The notes under the pieces were generated by a model. That model was not told where the DNA came from. It worked only from the letters and a program-made list of their open reading frames with translations, and ran no database searches. From Promicromonospora sp. MEB111 (GTDB taxonomy: Bacteria > Actinomycetota > Actinomycetes > Actinomycetales > Cellulomonadaceae), in assembly GCF_030209445.1 (NCBI RefSeq), contig NZ_JARVSD010000011.1:310001-374000 (forward strand): DNA of 64,000 nt. The letters run 5' to 3'. Position numbers and translations under genes: made by a program. Shown piece by piece: positions 8,883 to 17,451 of the stretch (positions are counted from its first letter, which is position 1; the number at the start of each line of letters is the position of its first letter).

Positions 8883-8984
8883 ATGACAGCTGTCACGCCC
8901 CGTGCCCTGACCCACCTGACCACGGACGTGACTGCTCTTGTCGTACCTCAACCTCGGGATCGTCGCCCATGTCGACGCCGGTAA
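8883..8984 (+). CDS. Possible 33-aa leader peptide overlapping the Tet-like gene start
   Basis: A short ORF (begins MTAVTPRALTHLTTDV) opens 20 nt after a hairpin. Its stop lies 47 nt inside the downstream GTPase gene in another frame. Translation of this leader would carry ribosomes across the weak TTG start of the GTPase, so translational coupling or attenuation is possible. The ribosome site (GAGA) is weak, and the arginine-rich C-terminus may just be the out-of-frame reading of the GTPase. Treat it as a hypothesis. Confidence 0.3.
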   Translation: MTAVTPRALTHLTTDVTALVVPQPRDRRPCRRR

Positions 8985-10833
8985 GACCAGCCTGACCGAA
9001 CGCCTGCTGCACCACTCGGGCGTGATCGACCGCCTCGGTTCCGTCGACGGCGGCGATACCCTCACCGACTCGCTCGCGCTGGAGCGCGAGCGGGGCATCA
9101 CCATCCGCGCGTCCGTGGCGTCCTTCCCCGCGGGGGACGTCACCGTCAACGTGCTGGACACCCCGGGCCACCCCGACTTCATCGCCGAGGTGGACCGCAG
9201 CCTCGCCGTGCTCGACGGCGCGGTGCTCGTGCTGTCCGCCGTCGAGGGTGTGCAGGCGCAGACCCTCGTGCTGATGCGCGCCCTGCAACGGCTGCGGTTG
9301 CCCGTGATCGTGTTCGTGAACAAGATCGACCGGCGCGGTGCGCGTCCGGAGGCGGTGGCAGACGCCGTCGCGCGCCGCCTCAGCCCTGACGTCCTGCCGG
9401 TGCAGCGGGTGCTCGACGCCGGCGCACCCGCGGCCCGGGTGGAGCCCCTGCCCGACGACGGCCTGCGGGCCTGGCTCGCGGGAGAGTCGCGCCGTGGGGC
9501 CGCGCACCCGGTGCTGTTCGGGTCGGCGGTGACCGGCGTCGGCGTGTCCGAGCTGGCCGCGGCGCTGGGAACCTACCTCCCGGTCGTGGCCGACGGCGGC
9601 GGACCGGCGTCGCCCGGGGACGCGCGAGCCGACGATGCTCCCGAGGCCGGTCCGGATGCGCCGTCCGCCGTCGGCCCCCGCGAGGACGCGCCGTCCGCCG
9701 TCGTCTTCGCGATCGACCGCGAGGACGGCCGCAAGCGGGCGTTCGTCCGGATGCGGTCCGGCGCGCTGCGGGTCCGCGACCGGATCGACCTCGGGCACGG
9801 GAGGTCCGAGCGGATCACCGGGCTGCGCGTCGCGCACCGCGGCACGCTCGAACCGCGCTCGACGGCGCGGCCCGGCCAGATCGCCGTCGTGCAGGGGCTG
9901 GCGACGGCGCGCGTCGGCGACGTCGTCGGGCAGCCGCGGCCGGGGGACGAGCGGGCGAGCCAGTTCCCGCCGCCGTCGTACGAGACGGTGGTGGACGCAG
10001 AACCGGCCGCGCGCGGGCGGCTGTACGCCGCACTCTCCGAGCTGGCGGAGCAGGACCCGCTGATCCGGGTGCGCCGCCGCGACGAGGAGATCACCGTCTC
10101 CCTGTACGGCGAGGTCCAGCGGGAGGTTCTGGCCGCGATCCTGCAGCGGGAGTACCGCGTCGACGCGCGGTTCGGCGAGGTCCGGACGGCGCGCACCGAG
10201 CGGCTGGTCGGCACCGGGCACGCACTGGAGATCAAGAAGCAGAACGGCAACGAGTTCCACGCCACGATCGGGCTGCGGATCGAGCCCGCGGCTCCGGGGA
10301 GCGGCGTGACGTTCGAGCTGGAGTGCGAGCGGGGATCGATGCCGCCCGCGTTCTTCGACGCGACCGAGGACACCGTGCGCCGCTCGCTCGCTCGCGGTCC
10401 GTTGCGGTTCCCGGTTCCCGACGCCCGCGTGGTGATGACTCACTCGGGCTACTCACCCCGACAGAGCCACATGCACCAGAAGTTCAACAAGGCGATGTCC
10501 AGCACGGGGGCCGACTTCCGCGGGCTGGCGCCGCGCGTGCTCGCCGCCGCGGTCCGCCGGGCCGGGACTGTGGTGTGCGAGCCGGTGCACCGGTTTGTGA
10601 TCGAGCTGCCGGAGGACACCGTCGGACCGGTGGCCTCGCTGGTGGGCCGGATGGGCGGGGTGCCGTTCGAGTCGCGCGTCGGGAGCGGCGGCATCGTCGT
10701 CATGCGCGGCGAGATCCCGGCGGGGAGCGTCGCCGCGCTGCAGCGGGACCTGCCGGGCCTGACGCACGGGGAGGGCATGTGCCGCACGGAGCACGACCGG
10801 TTCGAACCGGTGCGGGAGGGGGCGTGGGCGTGA
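8938..10833 (+). CDS. Tet(M)/Otr(A)-like ribosomal protection GTPase
   Basis: This 631-residue EF-G paralogue of the tetracycline ribosomal-protection family frees the ribosome from bound drug using GTP. G-domain motifs are G1 AHVDAGKTS, G2 RERGITIRAS, G3 DTPGH and G4 VNKID. They are followed by an EF-G-like domain II, domain III (RVRRRDEEITVSLYGEVQREVLAAIL), domain IV and a C-terminal domain V (GMCRTEHDRFEP at the end). The TTG at 8938 gives the family N-terminus YLNLGIVAHVDAG; a stop codon lies three codons upstream in frame. Chromosomal homologues in soil actinobacteria do not always confer resistance, so the phenotype is uncertain. The leader may regulate it. Confidence 0.88.
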   Translation: MSYLNLGIVAHVDAGKTSLTERLLHHSGVIDRLGSVDGGDTLTDSLALERERGITIRASVASFPAGDVTVNVLDTPGHPDFIAEVDRSLAVLDGAVLVLSAVEGVQAQTLVLMRALQRLRLPVIVFVNKIDRRGARPEAVADAVARRLSPDVLPVQRVLDAGAPAARVEPLPDDGLRAWLAGESRRGAAHPVLFGSAVTGVGVSELAAALGTYLPVVADGGGPASPGDARADDAPEAGPDAPSAVGPREDAPSAVVFAIDREDGRKRAFVRMRSGALRVRDRIDLGHGRSERITGLRVAHRGTLEPRSTARPGQIAVVQGLATARVGDVVGQPRPGDERASQFPPPSYETVVDAEPAARGRLYAALSELAEQDPLIRVRRRDEEITVSLYGEVQREVLAAILQREYRVDARFGEVRTARTERLVGTGHALEIKKQNGNEFHATIGLRIEPAAPGSGVTFELECERGSMPPAFFDATEDTVRRSLARGPLRFPVPDARVVMTHSGYSPRQSHMHQKFNKAMSSTGADFRGLAPRVLAAAVRRAGTVVCEPVHRFVIELPEDTVGPVASLVGRMGGVPFESRVGSGGIVVMRGEIPAGSVAALQRDLPGLTHGEGMCRTEHDRFEPVREGAWA

Positions 10834-10861
10834 CGCGCCGCGAGCGGTGCGGGGTTGCGCT

Positions 10862-10897
10862 GCCGGCTCCACCGCCGGCTCCGTTGCCGGCTCCACA
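10862..10897. repeat. Three tandem 12-bp units after the Tet-like gene
   Basis: GCCGGCTCC plus three variable bases is repeated at 10862, 10874 and 10886. It lies 28 nt after the stop codon and just before a strong hairpin. No coding role is seen. Confidence 0.8.
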
Positions 10898-10910
10898 AAT
10901 CGGGCATGCA

Positions 10911-10945
10911 GTTGCTGCCAGGACCGGGCAGGTCCTGGCAGCAAC
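10911..10945. terminator. Strong hairpin between convergent genes
   Basis: Perfect 15-bp arms, GTTGCTGCCAGGACC at 10911-10925 and its complement at 10931-10945, enclose a 5-nt loop. It sits between the ends of the Tet-like gene and the DUF5063 gene and has no T-tract. A related core (GTGCTGCCAGGA) recurs in the hairpin at 21801-21849. Confidence 0.75.
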
Positions 10946-10963
10946 CGCATGGTGGTCGAGTCG

Positions 10964-11479
10964 TCAGGAACTCACGGCGGCTGCGTGCAATGCGCCAAGT
11001 GCCTGGGTCGCGTGCCGGCCCCAGTGCGTCTCGAACCCGAACCGCCACTCCCAGAGAACATCGGCTGGGTCCGCGCCGGAGTCCAGCCAGTCCAGCGCCG
11101 AACGAAGGTCACGCCAGATGTCGGCCAGGTCGTCGGCGAGTGGCACCAGTGCGACATCAGCCTCAGTGCCGGCGGTCGGTAAGGCGGCCCAGTAGGTCGC
11201 CGCCGGACCGAGAGCCCTGTCCAGGGCGGCAAACTTGGCGCTCCAGGCCTCGTGACTGATACTCGGCGAGATCTCCGACGTCGTGACCTCGACGTCGGGA
11301 AGGGCGACAGCCGCGGCCAAGAGCGCCGCGACCCGTGCCCTGAACCCGAGGACCATCGCCCTCTCGTCCGCGCTGTCGGGCGGTTCGGCCCCGACGGCCT
11401 CGACCTCGGTGCAATACGCCTTCGCGGCATTCAAGAACGCGACGAAGGCCGGGCCGTCCAGGTCCGGGTCCTCAGTCAC
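10964..11479 (-). CDS. DUF5063-like protein (171 aa)
   Basis: This is an acidic, helical cytoplasmic protein without signal or membrane segments. The family-like features are an N-terminal FVAFLNAAKAYCTEVE helix and a C-terminal block DIWRDLRSALDWLDSG followed by VLWEWRFGFETHWGRHATQAL, which I associate with DUF5063. Function is unknown. DUF5063 proteins often sit beside other uncharacterised genes in bacteria. The GTG start at 11477-11479 overlaps the end of the upstream unknown gene by 8 nt, so the two are translationally coupled. Base composition looks less GC-extreme than in the core genes, consistent with an accessory origin. Confidence 0.65.
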   Translation of the reverse strand: MTEDPDLDGPAFVAFLNAAKAYCTEVEAVGAEPPDSADERAMVLGFRARVAALLAAAVALPDVEVTTSEISPSISHEAWSAKFAALDRALGPAATYWAALPTAGTEADVALVPLADDLADIWRDLRSALDWLDSGADPADVLWEWRFGFETHWGRHATQALGALHAAAVSS

Positions 11480-12080
11480 GGGGCCACTCCACTGTCTCGA
11501 GCAGCGCGTGTGTGCGGACGGCCGTGATGAGCTCCGGACTTCCGCTCACCTTTGTGGCGCACAGGTCATAGTCGGTCCAGACGAACCATGACTTGTCCGC
11601 GGGCCAGAGGTTTGACGGACTGGACGAGGGAAGATTCACCGAACCGAAGACATGCGGGACGTCCCACGACATCTCGTACAGCGCCAGTGAGTCGAAGTCC
11701 CACGTCGTCATCTGCGCATAGAACGCGTAACACGTGTCGGTAGCCCTGGTAACGCCGGCCAGGACCTCGAGCAACCCGCGAACACTCTCGCCCTGCATCG
11801 AGCCCTCGGTCGTGGTGCCGCCAAGCTCCCGCGGGAGTAGCCACGAGCTCGGCGGCCTCGTGCTCGACTGGAGGCGAGGACTGATTGGCTCAGACGCGAC
11901 GTCGGCCCATCGTCTCCGCTCCCACACGAGGTCACTCGCCGGCTCACGTGCGACCTCGAGCTCGAAGTCGTGCAGGACCCACGTGCTGTCCAGCCATCCG
12001 ACGGCGTCCATCCCGGTCAGGCCGCCGTCCTCGATCGGCAGGCCCGCTAGAGCCGCCGTCGGGTCGTCCACGAGCTTCAT
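11472..12080 (-). CDS. Unknown protein (202 aa), coupled to DUF5063 gene
   Basis: I do not recognise this family. The protein begins MKLVDDPTAALAGLP and has no signal peptide or transmembrane helix. It is rich in tryptophan and aromatics (VGWLDSTWVLHDFELEV, MTTWDFDSLALYEMSW, SWFVWTDYDLCATK), giving it the look of a small alpha/beta domain such as those found among toxin-immunity proteins. The ATG at 12078-12080 is preferred. An in-frame upstream extension would run through the divergent promoter region. Its stop overlaps the start of the DUF5063 gene by 8 nt. It is divergent from the MoxR/vWA module, so the two transcripts may share control. Confidence 0.6.
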   Translation of the reverse strand: MKLVDDPTAALAGLPIEDGGLTGMDAVGWLDSTWVLHDFELEVAREPASDLVWERRRWADVASEPISPRLQSSTRPPSSWLLPRELGGTTTEGSMQGESVRGLLEVLAGVTRATDTCYAFYAQMTTWDFDSLALYEMSWDVPHVFGSVNLPSSSPSNLWPADKSWFVWTDYDLCATKVSGSPELITAVRTHALLETVEWPRD

Positions 12081-12185
12081 CGTCACGGAGGCTACCGGTC
12101 GAGCATCCGGCCTGCTAGCCTCCCTCCCGATGATGACCTTCACGATCACCAGATTGGGGGTCCGGTACACCGAAGGTGAGTGCTG

Positions 12186-13628
12186 ATGCACTCATCGAGG
12201 TCGACCGAGAACCTCCGGCTCCTTTCCTGGCAGCGGGTACGTGAGTACGCCGTACCGCCGCCGATGATCGAGATCTCCACGGCCCGCCGTCAGATGGGCG
12301 ACTGGGCGGGCGCCTGCGCGGCCGCGCACGTGGACCTTGACGTGAACCTGCGCGACCTTCGACATCGTCACGGCGCCGAGCTCCCCTCTGCGGTCCGGGC
12401 GGACCTCCGCCACCTCGCACCCGACCTGCTGCGTTGGCACATGCCGCGGGTGCTGCCCGACGGCCTGCTCCGGCCCGGTACCAGCTGCACGCTCGCCCGG
12501 TACCACCTGCCCGACGGCGGCACCGGGCACCTGGTGGTCCGGACACCGCCCGCGTGGGCGGCCGGGCCGCAACGGATGAGCCTGGCGTGGTGGGACGCCG
12601 CCGACGCGGCGGCGCCACATCCCGACCGGCGATTCCGGCTCGACCTGCACCGGCACCTCTGGGATGTGCGGCGCAGCGACGAGCTCGCCGAACGAGCCGG
12701 GCGAGCGCCGGAGGCCGTAATCCCGGTCGGGCCTGACCCGGCCGTGGCTACGCCGTCGGACTGGGCGGTGACCCGGTGGGCGGCTGAAGCCGCACTCCTC
12801 GTCGAGTCGGACGGCGCGCCTGATAGTGGCGTCGTGGTATACCTCGGCGCGAGGCGCCTGGTCCTCCGCCTGGACGACGACGGAACCCCGTGGCCGCCGA
12901 CGCCCGAAGACCTGGCGGACCTTCTCGACGAGGGCCGGCTCTCCGGAACGCCCCAGGCCAGACGACGTCGGGTCCCCGGCATTGCGGTGCTCCCGAATGC
13001 CGCGACCTGGGTGCCACCCGACGTCCTGCTCCTGCGGGCTGGGCTGATCGCGCCCGGCGACCTGCACCCGCTCGTCGCCCATGCGCTGGCTCCCGGAAGC
13101 ATCCGCAGCCGGCGCCCCGAGCCGGCGCCGGGCACACGACAGGTTGAGTGCCGCGGCGCGTTGCACCGACTGGCGGTTGTCGACGGCGTCCTCACCGCCC
13201 TCGACCACCCTCCCGACGAGGTCCGGCGCGAAGAGCTGCTGGCGCGGCTCGGCGGAACGCCGCTGCCCTGCCTCCACGTCATCGACCAGCTGCACCGTGC
13301 GCCGACGGCGCTCGCGGACGTGCGTGCACGACTCGACCACGGCGACGTCGACTCCGCCCTGGCCGTCATCGAGAACCTCCTGGGTCCCGAGGCAGTGCTC
13401 CGGGTCGGCGACCTCCAGGACGAGCTGGCCGCGGTGGCGGCCGGACGAACCGCGTACGGCGCATACCGGGCGGGCCTTCTGCCGCTGCTGCTCGACATCG
13501 ACCCCGAGGTTCCGCCCGATCCGTATGCCCGCTCCGACCAGAGCTTCCGTGCGCGCGTGGTCGCTTCCTCCACACCCCGCCGTCAGCGGGACCGGCACAC
13601 CCGCCGCCTTCTCGCGGCGTCCCACTGA
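12186..13628 (+). CDS. Unknown protein of a MoxR/vWA module (480 aa)
   Basis: This protein accompanies MoxR and vWA genes in actinobacteria, but I cannot assign a function. Its N-terminus has a recognisable block: IEISTARRQMGDWAGACAAA, then LRHLAPDLLRWHMPRVLPDG. The middle contains beta-rich segments (GVVVYLGARRLVLRLDDDG) and the C-terminus is helical and ends in an arginine-rich tail. There is no signal, membrane helix or nucleotide-binding motif. The ATG at 12186 is chosen because GAAGGTGAG lies 5 nt before it; a GTG at 12180 overlaps that site. The MoxR gene follows after 43 nt, so the three genes form an operon. It may be the substrate or adaptor of the ATPase; that is inference. Confidence 0.65.
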   Translation: MHSSRSTENLRLLSWQRVREYAVPPPMIEISTARRQMGDWAGACAAAHVDLDVNLRDLRHRHGAELPSAVRADLRHLAPDLLRWHMPRVLPDGLLRPGTSCTLARYHLPDGGTGHLVVRTPPAWAAGPQRMSLAWWDAADAAAPHPDRRFRLDLHRHLWDVRRSDELAERAGRAPEAVIPVGPDPAVATPSDWAVTRWAAEAALLVESDGAPDSGVVVYLGARRLVLRLDDDGTPWPPTPEDLADLLDEGRLSGTPQARRRRVPGIAVLPNAATWVPPDVLLLRAGLIAPGDLHPLVAHALAPGSIRSRRPEPAPGTRQVECRGALHRLAVVDGVLTALDHPPDEVRREELLARLGGTPLPCLHVIDQLHRAPTALADVRARLDHGDVDSALAVIENLLGPEAVLRVGDLQDELAAVAAGRTAYGAYRAGLLPLLLDIDPEVPPDPYARSDQSFRARVVASSTPRRQRDRHTRRLLAASH

Positions 13629-13671
13629 CCTGCCCGGCCCCGGCCGGACCTCTACCACTCACAGGTGACCC

Positions 13672-14859
13672 ATGACTTCTCAGCTTTCGGTCGCATCCGA
13701 CCTCCTGTCTCTGCTCACCGGCTCGACCACCGAACCACGACCCGAACCACAGCTCACCGCACTCGCGCTGGCGGTGGCCGCCGACGTCCCCGTGCTCCTG
13801 TGGGGCGAACCGGGCATCGGCAAGACCTCGGCGATCGCGCAGCTCGCCGACTCCCTGGCTCTGCCCCTGACCACCGTCATCGCGAGCGTGCACGAGCCGT
13901 CCGATTTCAATGGCCTACCGGTCATCGGTGACGACCCGGCGCGTCTCGGCGTGCCGATGGCCCCGCCGGACTGGGCGGTCCGCCTGGCCGATGCCGGCCG
14001 GGGACTGCTCTTCCTCGACGAGCTGTCGACGGCACCGCCGGCCGTGCAGGCGGCCCTCCTGCGGGTCGTCCTGGAACGCCAGGTCGGGGCGCTTCGGCTA
14101 CCCGACGGCGTCCGTATCGTGGCTGCGGCGAACCCGCGAGGCTCGGCCGCCGACGGGTGGGAGCTGAGTGCCCCGCTGGCCAACCGGTTCGTCCACCTAC
14201 CCTGGCGGCACGACCCCGACGTGGTTGTCCGCGGGCTGAGCGGGACCTGGCCGAGCGCCGTCCTGCCCAGGCTGGACGCGGAGAATCTGCCCGATGCCGT
14301 GGCCTTCGCCCGGCGCGCCGTGTGCACCTTCCTCGAGGCGCGGCCCGCGCTCATGCACCAGCTGCCGACCACCGAGACTCGTCGCGGCGGCGCCTGGCCG
14401 TCGCCGCGCAGCTGGGAGACGGCGTTGCGTCTCATCGCGTTCGCCACGGCAGCGGACGTGGACCGTGATGTTCTCTCGCTGCTGGTCAAGGGCGCAGTAG
14501 GGGACGGGCCGGGCTTCGAGCTGCTGGCTGCAATCGACCGGCTCGACCTGCCCGATCCGGAGACACTCCTCGCCGACCCTGCCTCGGCTGTCTTGCCCGA
14601 GCGGGGGGACCTGCGGCTGGCGGTCCTGGACGCCGTCGTGCTGGCGGTGAAGAAGCGGCCGGACGAGGGCCGGTGGACCGCGGCATGGGAGGTGCTAGTC
14701 CGAGCCCTGGACACCGGCGCACCCGACCTGCTCGTCACGCCGGTCATGACCCTGTCGACACTGCGCCGACCGGACTGGGCGGTGCCCGCCGCGATCGAAC
14801 GGCTCGCGGTCGCGGTGCCGCTGGGCAAGCACGCCGGCCTGCTGCCCGTGAGCGCGTGA
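13672..14859 (+). CDS. MoxR-family AAA+ ATPase
   Basis: This 395-residue AAA+ ATPase of the MoxR/YehL-like clade is expected to act as a ring chaperone activating a partner protein. Walker A is WGEPGIGKTS (residues 44-53), Walker B is LLFLDELS (112-119), sensor 1 is AAANPRG (151-157), and an arginine-finger region SAPLANRF follows. A helical lid and C-terminal extension (about 230-395) complete it. MoxR proteins typically work with vWA proteins, and the next gene encodes one. The stop and the next start overlap (GTGA), so the two products are probably made in matched amounts and interact. The start ATG at 13672 follows GTGACC with weak spacing. Confidence 0.88.
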   Translation: MTSQLSVASDLLSLLTGSTTEPRPEPQLTALALAVAADVPVLLWGEPGIGKTSAIAQLADSLALPLTTVIASVHEPSDFNGLPVIGDDPARLGVPMAPPDWAVRLADAGRGLLFLDELSTAPPAVQAALLRVVLERQVGALRLPDGVRIVAAANPRGSAADGWELSAPLANRFVHLPWRHDPDVVVRGLSGTWPSAVLPRLDAENLPDAVAFARRAVCTFLEARPALMHQLPTTETRRGGAWPSPRSWETALRLIAFATAADVDRDVLSLLVKGAVGDGPGFELLAAIDRLDLPDPETLLADPASAVLPERGDLRLAVLDAVVLAVKKRPDEGRWTAAWEVLVRALDTGAPDLLVTPVMTLSTLRRPDWAVPAAIERLAVAVPLGKHAGLLPVSA

Positions 14860-16076
14860 CGACGAACATGGATGCCGAGAAGCTGTATGCGGCCCGGCTC
14901 AGGGCCTGTCACCTGCGCCCCTATCTGGCGACCGCACTGTTCGCCCTGGAGGTGGTGCCGACCTCGACGGTGCCGACCATGGCCGTCGACAGGCACTGGT
15001 GCTGCTACGTCTCGCCGGCTTTCGTCGAACGGACGCCGCTGGACGAGCTCGCCGGGGTGTGGGTGCACGAGGTCTCCCACCTGTTGCGTGACCACCACGG
15101 TCGCGGCAAACGCCTCGTGGCGGCCCGGACGGGCCCCGAGGCGCGTGTCCGGCCGTTCCAGATCAACCTTGCCGCCGACTGCGAGATCAACGACGACATC
15201 GACGACGACGACCTGCCGCTGCCGTCGGGTGCCGTCACTCCTGCCCGGCTGCATCTGAAGCCGGGCCTGCTCCTGGAGGAGTACGTCGACGACATCAGCC
15301 CTGGTCCCTTGACCGACCCGTACGCCTGGCACGACTGCGGCAGTGGTGCCGACGGGCAGGACCGGGCATGGGACCTGGGGCAGGGGAGCTCCCACGGTTT
15401 GTCCGAGTCGGAGCGTGAGGCCGTCAGGTTCCGGGTCGCACGCGGGATCGTCGGGGCACCCGGTAGCACGCCCGCGGGGTGGCAGCGCTGGGCCAACGAC
15501 GTCGTCCATCCGCCGCAGACCTGGCGCGACCTGCTGGGCGCTGCCCTTCGCTCGGCGGTGACCAGCAGCGGCGTCGGCGACAACTACACCTACGGGCGTC
15601 CCGGTCGGAGGAGTGCCTCGCTGCCCGGGGCGATTCTGCCCAGCCTGCGCCGTCGGCCGCCGCGGGTCAGCGTGGTCATCGACACGTCCGGATCGGTGAG
15701 CGACGACGAGCTCGGCACCGCACTTCTGGAGGTCTCGGCGATCCTGAAGGCAGTGGGTGGACGGCGCGACCTGGTGACCGTGTTCTCGTGCGACGCGGCC
15801 GTGCAGACCGCGGGACGCGTCTGTCAGACGGCGGGGATCCCGCTCGTCGGCGGCGGGGGCACGGACCTGACGACGGGAATGGCGGCAGCCCTCGGCTGTC
15901 ACCCGAAGCCCGACGCGCTCGTGGTCCTGACCGACGGCCAGACGGCGTGGCCCTCCGCCAGGCCGTCGTGCCGGACGGTGGTGGGGCTGTTCCCTCGACC
16001 GAGCAAGTGGCGCGAGGACAGCACCTACCAACGACCGTCGCCGCCGTCGTGGGCCCGCGTGGTACGGCTCGGATGA
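14856..16076 (+). CDS. Metallopeptidase-like vWA protein (DUF2201 type)
   Basis: This 406-residue partner of the MoxR ATPase has an N-terminal putative zinc metallopeptidase domain with HEVSHLLRDHH at residues 71-81, an HExxH-type motif with a downstream histidine. An acidic patch follows (INDDIDDDDLPLP). The C-terminal vWA-like domain carries the MIDAS pieces DTSGSVS near 275, GGGGTDLTTG near 330 and VLTDGQT near 355. The GTG at 14856 overlaps the MoxR stop by 4 nt; ATG 14868 is the alternative. MoxR-dependent insertion of metal or opening of this protein is a plausible role but unproven here. Confidence 0.82.
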   Translation: MTTNMDAEKLYAARLRACHLRPYLATALFALEVVPTSTVPTMAVDRHWCCYVSPAFVERTPLDELAGVWVHEVSHLLRDHHGRGKRLVAARTGPEARVRPFQINLAADCEINDDIDDDDLPLPSGAVTPARLHLKPGLLLEEYVDDISPGPLTDPYAWHDCGSGADGQDRAWDLGQGSSHGLSESEREAVRFRVARGIVGAPGSTPAGWQRWANDVVHPPQTWRDLLGAALRSAVTSSGVGDNYTYGRPGRRSASLPGAILPSLRRRPPRVSVVIDTSGSVSDDELGTALLEVSAILKAVGGRRDLVTVFSCDAAVQTAGRVCQTAGIPLVGGGGTDLTTGMAAALGCHPKPDALVVLTDGQTAWPSARPSCRTVVGLFPRPSKWREDSTYQRPSPPSWARVVRLG

Positions 16077-16080
16077 TGGG

Positions 16081-16668
16081 TTATCGAGTGTCGAGGGACC
16101 AGGACCGGTATTCAGGGCGTGGCTGCCCGAAATCGAGACCGTTCTCGTCGAGGGCGTTGTAGACGAGCACCCGACCGTTCTCGAGAACGACTCCGACGGC
16201 GACCATCCCGTTCGCCAGGTCGGGGTCGGGTCCCCGCCACTCGAGAAGCTGCCCGGCGAGCACCCGCTGCCCATGCAGGTGCGAGAGGCCGGCCAGCGCG
16301 TCATCGCTCCAGACGAGTTCGCTCTCCGGCCAACGGACTGCGGACCGGGCATCGATGGTGTTCCAGGTGATCGAGAGCTCGTCGAACTTGTAGTGCTGGA
16401 TCTCGAGCTGCTCGTTCCCGAAGTCGAACAGTACCGGCGCATCGGAGAACCACGAGTCGTCCTCGGCGTCCCAGAGCACCCAGGTGCGCCTGAGTACTCG
16501 CCCTGCCAGTGCGTCCAGGCGATCTCCGTGCCTGGCGGTGATCGCGTCGAGCCCATGCTGGTACTCAGTCTTGTAGTGCTCGATGCCGAAGTACCAGCTC
16601 GCCGAGTCATCAAAGGTCTCGGGGAGTCCGACGATCCGCTGTTCGTCAGATCGTTCGATGCCGTCCAT
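16081..16668 (-). CDS. Unknown protein (195 aa), convergent with the vWA gene
   Basis: I do not recognise this family. The product is acidic and cytoplasmic, rich in Trp, Tyr and Asp (DSASWYFGIEHYKTEYQHGLDAI, RRTWVLWDAEDDSWFSDAP, NEQLEIQHYKFDELSITWNTI). The sequence could suit a small immunity-like or binding domain, but nothing points to a catalytic centre. ATG 16668 is preferred over an upstream in-frame ATG at 16737, whose extension is low-complexity. It ends 4 nt after the vWA gene, on the other strand, with no room for a terminator. Confidence 0.55.
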   Translation of the reverse strand: MDGIERSDEQRIVGLPETFDDSASWYFGIEHYKTEYQHGLDAITARHGDRLDALAGRVLRRTWVLWDAEDDSWFSDAPVLFDFGNEQLEIQHYKFDELSITWNTIDARSAVRWPESELVWSDDALAGLSHLHGQRVLAGQLLEWRGPDPDLANGMVAVGVVLENGRVLVYNALDENGLDFGQPRPEYRSWSLDTR

Positions 16669-16758
16669 GGGCGCGAGCGTAGGGCCGGTCACGCACCCGC
16701 CGCCGGCGGTACTCGTCGACGGCGAACGATCGATCATCGAAAGAGACCGTTCGCGGCG

Positions 16759-17370
16759 TCAGGCATGATTCATGCCGCCACGTTGCGGCCACGGGCTCAC
16801 CGGATCGACCTCGCCGACGGCGTCCGCCACAAAGGACTTGGCATCGGCCAGGTGCATGTCGAAGGCGCGGTGCATGGCCAGGATCGCGGTGATCATCGAG
16901 CCGGTGGCGGCGTGGACCGCGACGGGGGTGGCTGCCTTGACCGCCTCGACGAAGGCCCAGATCTCTGCGCGAACGACCGGCCAGGGGCGCGGCTCCGTCG
17001 TCGTCCGCCCGTAGTGGGACCCGATCGTCCATCCGTCGACCGTGTTGACGATCCGCACGGCACCCAGGACCTCGTACACCATGGAGTCGAACGCGAAGTC
17101 GTCTCGCGGCTCGTCTGTCTCCGGCGCCCACAGCTCCAGGGCCCGGGCAAGTTCGGCGACGGGAAACGACGGCTCGGCGAGGATGACGTCCTGGCCATCG
17201 CGTACGGAGAAGTCGGCTTCCACATCCAGCAGGAACTCTGCGCCCGTCAACGCTGCCAGGCCGTTCGTGGTCAGCAGGAGGTCGATTCGCCGCGGCAGAT
17301 CGGGTGCGCCCACGGTGCCGAAGTGCAACATCGCCGTCGGCTCGTCTGCGATCTCCACCGTAGCCACCAT
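16759..17370 (-). CDS. Unknown protein (203 aa), DUF7878-like
   Basis: This soluble protein has a pattern I tentatively link to an actinobacterial DUF7878-like family: strand-rich N-terminus (AEFLLDVEADFSVRDGQDVIL), PSFPVAELARALELW, DFAFDSMVYEVLGAVRI, then VDGWTIGSHYGR and a C-terminal helix (RAEIWAFVEAVKAATPVAVH). No enzymatic motif is visible. The ATG is preceded by GAGGGAGC on the minus strand. It lies 90 nt upstream of, and in the same direction as, the unknown gene at 16081-16668, so the two may be cotranscribed. The family link is from memory and weak. Confidence 0.55.
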   Translation of the reverse strand: MVATVEIADEPTAMLHFGTVGAPDLPRRIDLLLTTNGLAALTGAEFLLDVEADFSVRDGQDVILAEPSFPVAELARALELWAPETDEPRDDFAFDSMVYEVLGAVRIVNTVDGWTIGSHYGRTTTEPRPWPVVRAEIWAFVEAVKAATPVAVHAATGSMITAILAMHRAFDMHLADAKSFVADAVGEVDPVSPWPQRGGMNHA

Positions 17371-17451
17371 GCTCCCTCGTCACCGGCAGGCAGCAGGAGC
17401 TGCTCGTGCCGGATCATCTCAGACGGGTGCACGCCCTTTGGCCCCGGCTCC

